A stretch of 64,000 nt of DNA, taken from Adiantum capillus-veneris. Its lineage: Eukaryota > Streptophyta > Polypodiopsida > Polypodiales > Pteridaceae. The translations under genes were made by a program, and so were the position numbers. The DNA lies in contig CM043945.1 in NCBI GenBank assembly GCA_014529385.2, forward strand, positions 96,262,612 through 96,326,611. Reading direction: 5' to 3'. Shown piece after piece: positions 40,392-49,525 of the stretch. Each line of letters begins with the position of its first letter. The stretch's first letter is position 1. The notes below the pieces were generated by a model. That model was not told where the DNA came from and did not search any database. It saw nothing but the letters and a program-made list of their open reading frames with translations.

Positions 40392-41290
40392 GAGAGGCAA
40401 ACTTTGCAAACGAGCTAAGTTGCCAAGCTAATCAGACAAATTGGGAAAAGGACATCAGGAATCCTCCCATAGTGGAATTTGAGGCAGGATCTCAAGTGGA
40501 CTTGGATCTGCAATCTTACTGGGGAGATGGGGGCTCTGTTAGAACAATGGAGAGCAAACCTCATTCACTGAAAACCTTACCTTCATACTTAGGAGAGTAT
40601 GAAGCAAAATCCGAGATTAGAGCACTTCCCTCACGAAGAATCTCATCAGAAAAAGTCATGGACTCGCAAGGATTGATAGAGATTTTGTCAACACCAGTGA
40701 CATGCACTATCACTCTAGCTGAGCTTTTGAGGCTAAGACCACATATGTGGACCACTGTAGGAAAATGCTTGGAGAAATTCGGGATAAAAGATCCAACATC
40801 GAGATTGCAAGAGAGCATTGAGGAGCTGAGCAAGCCACAAAAGAACGCTAAGCCTGTACCCTTAAACAAGGTCGGAGAGTATTGCGAAGGTGAAGAGGGG
40901 AATACAACCTTACCAGTTGAATTCCAAGGAGTGAACACAATGGCAATACTAGACAGCGGAGCTGGGGTAGCCATTGCTACAAAAGAAATCTGGAAAAAAT
41001 GGGGGAAACCAGCAATAAGGAAGACTAGGTTGAAACTCCAATTAGCAGATGGACACATGGAGAAACCTATGGGGTTATTAGAGAAAGTTGTAGTGACTTC
41101 TTGCGGCATTGAATACGAACATACTTTGCTATTGTCGATTTTGGCAAGGAGAATAACTATGATATCATACTGGGAAGACCATTCATGAGACAGTTGAAAA
41201 TGGTCCAAGATTGGGGCTACGATCACATATACTTGAGAAATATGGAAACCACTACACGTGTGAACCTGAAAGACCATAGCTACAAAGATG
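40388..41290 (+). pseudogene. first retropepsin (PR1) region of the giant element
   Basis: A linker with LAELLRLRPHMWTTVGKCLE precedes the aspartic protease. PR1 begins VEFQGVNTMAILDSGAGVAI (active-site DSG) and continues LQLADGHMEKPMGLL. A frameshift near 41140 separates it from the C-terminal hallmark IILGRPFMRQLKMV, which is in the next frame. It is related to clan AA proteases before RT in plant Ty3/gypsy pol. Confidence 0.82.
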
Positions 41291-43312
41291 TGAACCGAAC
41301 ACCGGTAGAGGAGTTTGATTCAGCTACTTTGGCGGGATCCGAATTTCCAGCTTGGTTAGGTAAACCCAAGGAGTTATGGATGTGTGGAGCTTCGAAATGT
41401 GGAAGTCTGAAACGAGAAGAATGTGTTTTAGAAAGGGCTATCGAAGACGAAACTTATGTAGGAGAACCCTTTCCAGAGGACACGTTTGAACCATTAGAAT
41501 GGACACACATTCTAGCAACCCTAGATGTTTGTGCAATTCCGGATGGTCCCACAACGAAATTTTGCGACAAGGACGGGTACGACGTGGTTCCGTATTTCAT
41601 GTTGAGAACTGTACTCAAAAAAGAAACTGAAAAGAACGATACACTGGAAAAGGAAGATGAAGAAGAGGTGTTTCACGACATTCCCGATCATCCAGAGTGG
41701 GGAAATGAAGCAGACAACGAGTCAACGGACAATTCAAGCGGAAACGAAGAAACTATAACGGATGTCCGATTTTATGATTTTCCGAACCAAACTAAACAAC
41801 GCCAGAAACACTATAGAGCAAAGAAAAAAACAAAAGGGGTTAGAACCAATCCGATGCCTAGAATAAGAGGAAAAAATCAATTCCTAATGCTAGTAAAGGC
41901 TGAAGATTGTGTTAAGGATAAGATTTCTGAAAGAATGAGAGGCAGTGATCAAAAGAGCTTACGAAAAGACAAAAGAGGCTCAAGAAATCAAGTTCAAAAT
42001 AATGGAACGAAAACTGAAACAGAAAAATCAGAAAAGAACAAGCGCAACAGAGAACACACGGAGTCCAAGCTAGAACGTAGAAACAAGTACAGAGAGCTCA
42101 AGAAAACTCTGAAAGAAGTTTGGACTACAGAAATTGAGAGTGGAGAGGACAAAAACGCCAAAATCAAGGAAAACATGGATGTTCCCTCTCACTATAGGAA
42201 ATTCACAATAGAGGATAGGAAGGTGATATTAACCCCACCTATTCGAGAGAGGAAGGAGAACGAATCTTATGACGGACCGGAGGATGCAAAAAAAGTTGAT
42301 TTAGCAGCTCCAGGTGAGCCACCTAGACCGGTGTACATAGCCACAGATTTGTCTCCAGGCGAGGAAGAGAGACTTTTGAGTCTTCTCAGAGAGTATAGGG
42401 ATGTGTTTGCATGGTCTTATAAGGACTTAAAGGGAGTTGACCCATCGATATGCCAACACACAATCCCACTGAAACAAGACGCAAAGCCTAGCAGACAGAG
42501 ACCATACACATATAATGATACGTTTGCTAAGCGAATCAAAGAAGAGATAGATAAGCTAATGGAAGCTGAATTCATATACGAGATTGAACACACTGATTGG
42601 GTATCTCCGATTGTGGTAGTACCTAAGAAGAACGGAAAACTCCGAGTGTGTGTCAACTAAAGAAAGTGAATGCTGCAACAATCAGGGACAATTATCCCCT
42701 GCCGATAACTGATCATGTTCTAGAGCGTGTATCAGGGAAAACAGCATACTCCTTTCTTGATGGTTTTTCAGGATATAACCAGCTAGCCATAGCACTGGAA
42801 GATCAACATAAAACAGCTTTTGCAACGGAGTGGGGAATTTATGCTTATCGGTTATGCCTTTTGGTCTAACCAATGCTCCCGCAACCTTCCAGAGGCTGAT
42901 GACGCATGCTTTCAAAGAATACTTAAGGCTGTTTCTCGAAATATACATGGATGACTTATGTGTACATTCTCTCCTGAGAGATGAGCATCTAGAACACCTA
43001 AGAAAAGTATTTGAGAAATGTAGGACATATCGCATTTGTCTCAATCCTGAGAAATGTGTGTTTATGGTCCGACAGGGCAGAATTCTGGGACATATTGTCT
43101 CACAAAACGGAATATCCACGGATTTAGAGAAGATAAAAGTTATAGTGGATATGCCTAGACCAACCAATGCGAAACAAGTACAGAGCTTTATGGGACATTG
43201 CGGATATTATAGACGATTCATTTACATGTACGCTATAATAGGCCAACCACTTTACAGGCTAATAGTGAACTTTGAATGGACAGAGGATGTGAGGAATCAT
43301 TCAAGAAATTGA
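41185..43312 (+). pseudogene. reverse transcriptase of the giant element, frameshifted, YMDD intact
   Basis: After a Lys/Glu-rich spacer, RT begins near 42290 (REYRDVFAWSYKDLKGVDP) with IYEIEHTDWVSPIVVVPKKN. Single-base losses near 42655 and 42840 break the frame, but all motifs remain: [31 protein letters not shown], catalytic IYMDDLCVHS, ILGHIVSQNGIS and GYYRRFIYMYA. Another shift near 43290 leads into RNase H. Apart from indels the sequence is well conserved, so the element is fairly young. Confidence 0.88.
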
Positions 43313-46300
43313 AAGAGGCACTCATTACTGCTCCAGTCTTGAAATCACCAGATTGGGAGAAGATATTCCATGTGCACATAGATGCTTCGGCATATGCAAT
43401 AGGATGCATTCTGGCTCAGCCAGAAGAAGGAAACATGGATTTTCCTATCTGTTACGCCAGTCGACAGCTCAACCATGCAGAGAAGAATTACACCACAACA
43501 GAGCGAGAAGGATTAGGAATGATCTATGCTGTGAAGAAATTTCGGCATTATCTTCTAGCCAACAAGTTTGTGTTTTTTACGGATCACCAAGCCTTGCTCT
43601 ACCTAGTGAATAAACCATGCAATACCGGGAGAATAGTGAGATGGTTCATTATCTTACTGGAATTCGACTTCACGGTAGTAGTAAAGAAAGGAAAAACACA
43701 TCTTAGAGCTGATCATCTTTCGCGATTGACGAATGGAGAAGACCCTATAGGAGTAGATGACGACATGCCAGACGCGTACTTGTTCAACATAGAAATGATA
43801 CCTAAGTGGTCTCAAAATGTCGTTGACCTATTAACCTATGGAGGAGAGTTCGATAGAAGAGAATACAACCTGAAACATATTGCTATTCAGCAATCCAAGA
43901 ATCTTCAATTGATTGCAGGAAGGTTGTATCAATTGGGAAATGATCATGTTTTACGACTATGCATCAATCCTGAGGAATATAGTATATATCTGCGCGAAGC
44001 ACATGTTCAGGAATGTGCATTTCATTGTTCAAGAAGGAACACATATAGGAATTTGTTACAATTGGGAGTCTATTGGCCAGGAATGAAAGAAAGCGTACAT
44101 GAATATGTCACTGTATGTATTGTATGTTCATCAAAACCGCCAGCGGAGTATTCGACATTATATCAGATAATGATCGCTCCAGAATGGAGTCAGTATATTG
44201 TTGAATATCTCACAAATAGAACTTTCCCAGAAGGAACGTCAAAAGCTCGTCAGAAATCTGTAGAGACAGAAGCTAGAGATTACGCTTTAATAGGAGATCA
44301 ACTCTATAAGAGAGGTAAAGACAACCAGCTTAGGATTTGCGCATCAGAGTCTGAGTATGTGATAATCCTGGAGCAAGCTCATGGAGGAGTAGGTGGAGGC
44401 CATTTCTCAGGTGATAAGACAGCAAAACTTGTCTTAGCCGCAGGAATATGGTGGCCAACATTACATATGGACGCTGAGGAATACGTTAAAAGGTGTGATG
44501 ACTGTCAGCGGACCAAAGTACCACTTAAAAGAGATGATATGCCGCTTAGACCAATGATGGGGGCAAGAGCTTTTGCAAAATGGGGGATTGATTATGTCGG
44601 ACCCATTTCACCTCCTGCATATAAGACTCATGCACAATACATCGTTGTGGCTACAGACTATCTAACAAAGTGGGTCGAAGCAAAGGCAACTCAAAAAGCA
44701 GATGCCAGGACCACGGCACAATTTCTGTATGAATACGTCTTTGTACGATATGGATTGCCAATAGAAATTGTGAGTGATCGAGGCACACATTTCATAAATG
44801 AAGTGATAGAGATCCTTCTAGATGAATTCATGGTAATCCATAGGAAATCAGCCCCGTATCATCCACAAGCAAACGGACAAGCTGAAGCAACAAACAAAAC
44901 CATATGCACGGTCCTCACGAAGATTGTATCTAAGTCGAGAACTGACTGGGACCAAAAGTTGCATTCAACATTATGGGCATATAGGGTGGCGTATAAAACA
45001 TCCATAGGAACGACCCCATATAACATGGTTTTTGGGCTAAATGCTATCTTACCAATAGAATTCTTGATTTCAACCTTAAGGGTGGCTAAGGATCTAGAGT
45101 GGACAGGGCACGAGCTCTCTGATAGAATAGATGACCTGGAAAAGCTAGATGAGCTTCGCCTAAAAGCAGTAGCTTCTATCTACGCTCAAAAAAGGCGACA
45201 AAAGGAATTTTTTGATAAGCATGTGCGGACTAAAGAGTTTAAAGTTGGGGACTATGTCCTAGTTTACACTCTGAAACAGCATGCTAAGAAGCTTAAAAAG
45301 CGAGGGATGGGACCTCTGGTGATTAAAGATCTATCACCAAGTGGAGCCGTCAAGCTTGCTACATTAGACGGAGAAGAAATGCCCAATTGGATTAGTGGAT
45401 GCAGAGTGAAAAAGTATCTGTTGCCGCTAACACAAGACATGCTTCTCAAAATACATCAAGAAAAGCTGCGTGTCCAGAAAAAGAAAAAGATTGTGGAGGA
45501 AGCGCAAGCCGAGGCGAAGGAAAGAATGGAGAAAAGAAGACTACTGCGTCAGAAACAGCGCAATGAAGGAGCAATACGAATAAACGCAGTTAGTATAACA
45601 GAAATGGATAATGACAAAGAAGAACCAATCATTGAATGCAAAATAGGAACCAACCAAATCAAAGCCAGAGCACTATTGGATTCAGGAGCTCAAGCTAACC
45701 TACTTTCACTCAGTTTGTATAGACAATTGACAAATGACACTAAACTAACTGCTGCCAAGCAAGAGTTAAAGAGTTACTCTGAGAATGCAATCAAAACTGT
45801 CGGATGCACAGTTTTACATATACAGATTAACCAATATGTGTATCCTCATATGTTTTACGTGGTTGAAGACCAAGCTACACAACATCCATTATTGCTAGGA
45901 CAACCATGGCAGAAGCAATATAATGCAATGATTGACTGGAATTCTAAATCAGTGCTTATCAAATACGAAGGTGAAAGTCAATCAGTTAAGTTCACCAAAG
46001 GAGCAGAGCCAACTCCAAAGGAAGAATCCACGGACAAGGGCAAACAACAAACACAGGAAAAGAAGAAGCAATGGCAACCGAAAGTTTCTATACAACCGGA
46101 GTACTCTTCGACGAGGAATTCTCAACAGTGGATAAGGAAGACAAGCAATATTATAACAGCTCAACCTTGGAAAACAAAGGAGTCAAAGTTGGTATGGAGA
46201 CCAAAAAAGGCTGTGCCAGAGAACAAAAAGGTGGAAAACAGAGTCTTCAATACCAGACAACAGAGTGATCCCAGACAATCAAGGACAGTGAAACAGATCT

Positions 46301-46707
46301 GGATTCCAAAGAAGTTCATGACGGCACAAAGCTACAGCCAGCAAATTTGGATCCCAAAGATTTGTAAAAAGGAACTCACTTCAATACAATCAACGGAAAC
46401 TCCTAGGTATTTCAAGGCGAGGAAATCAACACACAGAACAAAGCAGGTTTGGGTCGCAAAGAGTTTGTGGCAAGCACAAGCAAAGCGGAAGCAGATTTGG
46501 ATAGTAAAAAAAGACAACAAGGTAACGCAGAATCCATCTACTGATTCTACTACCGAAGTGCCAAAACCAACCCAAAACCCGACCACCAATCCTTCAATCA
46601 AACAAAGAGCAGCTTTATTGGAAAGACTGTTGTATCATCGCTCTACAATTGCATTGGGAACTGATGACCAAAACAACTACAATGCTTCACCCACAGACAC
46701 TTCATAG
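43276..46707 (+). CDS. RNase H - duplicated zinc module - integrase - second protease - Trp-repeat tail
   Basis: An open frame of 1143 codons; the first ATG is incidental because coding enters by frameshift from RT. RNase H: residues about 10-150 (VHIDASAYAIGCIL, TDHQALLYLV, RADHLSRL). Zinc-binding module 1: about 175-287 (PKWSQNVVDLLT, LYQLGNDHVLRLC, HVQECAFH, CIVC). Module 2: about 299-412 (PEWSQYIVEYLT, LYKRGKDNQLRIC, HGGVGGGH, CDDC). Integrase core: about 435-600 (GIDYVGPI, IVSDRGTHF, QANGQAEATNK: D, D, E). Integrase C-terminal region: to about 735. A second retropepsin follows at about 785-895 (ALLDSGAQANLLSL, PLLLGQPWQKQY). The tail, about 920-1085, has eight W-containing repeats (QIWIPKK type). 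It ends TDTS before the purine tract. Confidence 0.88.
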   Translation: MDRGCEESFKKLKEALITAPVLKSPDWEKIFHVHIDASAYAIGCILAQPEEGNMDFPICYASRQLNHAEKNYTTTEREGLGMIYAVKKFRHYLLANKFVFFTDHQALLYLVNKPCNTGRIVRWFIILLEFDFTVVVKKGKTHLRADHLSRLTNGEDPIGVDDDMPDAYLFNIEMIPKWSQNVVDLLTYGGEFDRREYNLKHIAIQQSKNLQLIAGRLYQLGNDHVLRLCINPEEYSIYLREAHVQECAFHCSRRNTYRNLLQLGVYWPGMKESVHEYVTVCIVCSSKPPAEYSTLYQIMIAPEWSQYIVEYLTNRTFPEGTSKARQKSVETEARDYALIGDQLYKRGKDNQLRICASESEYVIILEQAHGGVGGGHFSGDKTAKLVLAAGIWWPTLHMDAEEYVKRCDDCQRTKVPLKRDDMPLRPMMGARAFAKWGIDYVGPISPPAYKTHAQYIVVATDYLTKWVEAKATQKADARTTAQFLYEYVFVRYGLPIEIVSDRGTHFINEVIEILLDEFMVIHRKSAPYHPQANGQAEATNKTICTVLTKIVSKSRTDWDQKLHSTLWAYRVAYKTSIGTTPYNMVFGLNAILPIEFLISTLRVAKDLEWTGHELSDRIDDLEKLDELRLKAVASIYAQKRRQKEFFDKHVRTKEFKVGDYVLVYTLKQHAKKLKKRGMGPLVIKDLSPSGAVKLATLDGEEMPNWISGCRVKKYLLPLTQDMLLKIHQEKLRVQKKKKIVEEAQAEAKERMEKRRLLRQKQRNEGAIRINAVSITEMDNDKEEPIIECKIGTNQIKARALLDSGAQANLLSLSLYRQLTNDTKLTAAKQELKSYSENAIKTVGCTVLHIQINQYVYPHMFYVVEDQATQHPLLLGQPWQKQYNAMIDWNSKSVLIKYEGESQSVKFTKGAEPTPKEESTDKGKQQTQEKKKQWQPKVSIQPEYSSTRNSQQWIRKTSNIITAQPWKTKESKLVWRPKKAVPENKKVENRVFNTRQQSDPRQSRTVKQIWIPKKFMTAQSYSQQIWIPKICKKELTSIQSTETPRYFKARKSTHRTKQVWVAKSLWQAQAKRKQIWIVKKDNKVTQNPSTDSTTEVPKPTQNPTTNPSIKQRAALLERLLYHRSTIALGTDDQNNYNASPTDTS

Positions 46708-46721
46708 TCATCCGGGAGGAC

Positions 46722-46742
46722 TCAGACTAGGAGGGGGGGAGG
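46722..46742 (+). other. polypurine tract after pol
   Basis: Just after the pol stop is CTAGGAGGGGGGGAGG. No LTR follows; instead there is a spacer and another ORF. This may be an internal (central) PPT or ordinary purine-rich DNA. The real 3' PPT would be downstream of the truncation. Confidence 0.5.
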
Positions 46743-48347
46743 TATACAGGAGCTACAAAGCAGCTACAAGCGGAAAAAAACAAAGAAAAACAAAAATTAT
46801 ATTACAAGGGCAGTGTCTTACATGATTTTGCAATTTTTTATGTTTGATTGCGGATATTGATAATATTTATGCCCTTATATATCTTGTTTTGCAACAAAGA
46901 AGAGATCAGATGATGAATTTGGGTCTCTAGATGTGTAAATATCACTAAATAAGAGTGTTTTTGGAGCTAAAAAGTGGAAAAAAGTGGTAATCCAAGTCCA
47001 GAAATCACAAAGAAGTGTATATTCATATACACAGGGTTACCAGCTATTTATCATGTATGTTTGGAATTTTTTTGGCTTCAATTTACTATTTTTCCTTTAT
47101 TTTTATGATTTTCTTAATAAAAGTAAAAGAAAAATAAAAAAGCAGGTGAAATGAGATCGGAAAAAAGAAAAGAATAGACGGTGATGATCCTAATGACAAG
47201 GGCAACCCATGGTAAAAATGGGGTACAATTCTGAAAAAGTTGCGGAAAGCCCGAAATGACAGAATTTTGGCAAAGTGGACAGATTTCTCAGAAACAGGTC
47301 AAATGGAGTCCAAATTGAGAAATTTCAAATCCTAAAGTGCATTTCACGACGAGATAGGAGCACATGTCAAATTTGGTAACAAGTGATCCGGGAAGCCCGA
47401 AGTTAAGTATTTTTCACTTCACTATCAAGCTCATTTCCACGATTACCTTCTTGGAGAGAGCAAAGAGCACACAGGAGCATCCGACCTTCTACCGCCTTCT
47501 ACGACTGCTACGAGAGCTCAGAGGACACCAGACATGAGAGGTAGACTCGTTGCCATAAGCTTTTGATTCTTATCGTTAACTTTTGTCGCGAAAACTCACC
47601 AAAACCAAGAAACAAGAGCAGACGGGGAATGGGGAAGAACGCTAGGTAGGGGCACAACCGCCTAACCAAACCTTGCAAGAACTTAGAGGTGGGTTACCCT
47701 AACATAGAAGATGAGTTTCTAGCACTCAAAGCTCGAGAAAGAACGACTGGAAAAACCCTAGGTCAACAGAGCCTGCAAGAGGCAAACAGAAAAAAGTTGT
47801 CGGAACGACACAAAACTTCTCAGGAAGCTTAACAACATCGAGGGCAATGCAACCATGGAGTATCTCCAGGTTTGTACCACCAAAAGTAAGTCAGAACAAC
47901 CGATTCGGCTGCGGACACACAAAGCGTCATTTTGGCATAACGGCTAAAATTGACGACCAAATGACATGAAACTTCACAAGCAGCTTAAAATATACATGGA
48001 TGACTTATGTTTGCAAGCAAAACCCAAAAGAAAGCTGATTCACTTACCGATGGTGAAAAAGACGCTTTCGGGCAACCAAATGGAGAAAGATGGAGAACGG
48101 GGAGCCAAAGTCAAGTTCAACCGAATAGGTGGCTTCACAACATATCCAATGAGCTGGAAATGCAACTCTCAAGAAGAAAAGTTGAAGAAATTCAACTCCA
48201 AGGCAAAAAGACGACTTCGGAGACTGAAAGGCCTATAAGGGGGCTTTTTAGCTAAACTGATGACTTTTTAAGTTGAAAACTAGTTAGCAGGGCTTAGGGC
48301 ACTAGCACAAAGCATTCTTTGCACAAAAAGACCAACATTTCAAGAAA
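46743..48347 (+). other. non-coding spacer of the giant element
   Basis: No long ORF. A 23-bp stretch at about 47987-48009 is identical to the RT sequence around the YMDD codons (42939-42961). Otherwise A-rich, with GC-richer patches near 47450-47560. Confidence 0.6.
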
Positions 48348-49359
48348 AGACATCATACGCGTATGATGTCTCACAGCATGATTTTCACATCCATTTCAAC
48401 ATTTGAGTGCATAGCCTCATTCCACATGTTAATCACATCCTATGAACCAAGTATCATGAGAATTGGAGTTAGAAAACCCAAGGAAAACCAAAAAGACGCA
48501 AAGTAGGCCATAAAATTGATTTTTGGTCCTAATTTTGTCAAAATAACTCCAAACTCATTGAAACTTTGTAGGATTGTTGATTAACACATCTACAAGCTAT
48601 CTGGAACCAAAAAGCACCATTTTGACACAAAAGACATCATATGCGTATGATGTCTATTTGCACTTACAGAGCCAAAAATGCTCATTTGTCATCATACATC
48701 CATTATATATATCTAATACATGCTACATATGAAGTTTGGAACCATTTGGTCAAGTGGATCACCCCATTAGCCCAATTAAGAGAAAATCCTTCATACAAAG
48801 CCTATTTTTGTCCCAATTCCAACATATTCAAGTCCAAACCAAGATTTGAGTATAAACAATCCTTCACTAGCACATGGAGAGTCCACAGAACCAATCCCAT
48901 GAAAAATTGATGAAAAAGACATCATACGCGTATGATGTCTCCAGAGCCATTTTTAGCCCAAATTCTATCCAAACTTGATAAATCCACTGAATAAGCCTAT
49001 CTAAAGCCAAATCCAAGCTTATAGAGAAATTTGGTCCAAAAATGCACTAAAAGACATCATACGCGTATGATGTCTCACTATGTGATTTTGGCATCTAAGG
49101 GCTTCAACCACCAAACAGAAGTGTTCTACATGCCATTTGAAGGTGATCCACCAAGTTTTACCCAATTTGGATCATAAAATCCATTTCCCTTTCAAAATTT
49201 TGCCCAAGAGCCTGAATTGGACTAAACTGGCCAAAACTTGACCAAATGGGATCCAAACTCAAATCCAAGCATATGATACTCATGTATACACTATCAGCTA
49301 CAAGCACAACCAATATGAAGTCATTCTGACACAAAAGACATCATACGCGTATGATGTCT
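48348..49359. repeat. palindrome array, spacer cluster (5 copies)
   Basis: The same 24-bp palindrome as in the leader lies at 48348-48371, 48632-48655 (ATATGCGTAT centre), 48917-48940, 49052-49075 and 49336-49359. Centre spacing is 284, 285, 135 and 284 bp. It lies just before the distal ORF, as the first cluster lies just before gag. Confidence 0.95.
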
Positions 49360-49514
49360 CAAGCATGTTTTTGAGCCCAGTTTGCATATTTTTTCACCTA
49401 CATTGCATCCTTAGGCCCTGAATAGCTCATGTTTCAATTTTCAAGTCATTTGAATAGTTAAAAGCTTCATTTCGGCTTTCAGTACTAAAAAGACGCTAAC
49501 TTCTGTAATTGGAG

Positions 49515-49520
49515 TTACAG
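49515..49520 (+). promoter_or_regulatory. predicted splice acceptor before the distal ORF
   Basis: TCTGTAATTGGAGTTACAG|GATCCATGG: an AG with a T-rich approach lies 5 bp before the ATG at 49526. It would pair with the leader donor at 35730. Prediction only. Confidence 0.35.
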
Positions 49521-49525
49521 GATCC

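Noticed and set aside
39897-43312. Programmed frameshifts at every pol frame change
   Set aside because: Five changes at different places, including inside RT motifs, fit indel decay or sequencing error better. Only the gag-pol overlap remains a candidate.
36211-49359. CRISPR-like array reading of the palindromic repeats
   Set aside because: Spacers are 100-260 bp, the sequence is a eukaryotic retroelement, and no cas-like gene is present.
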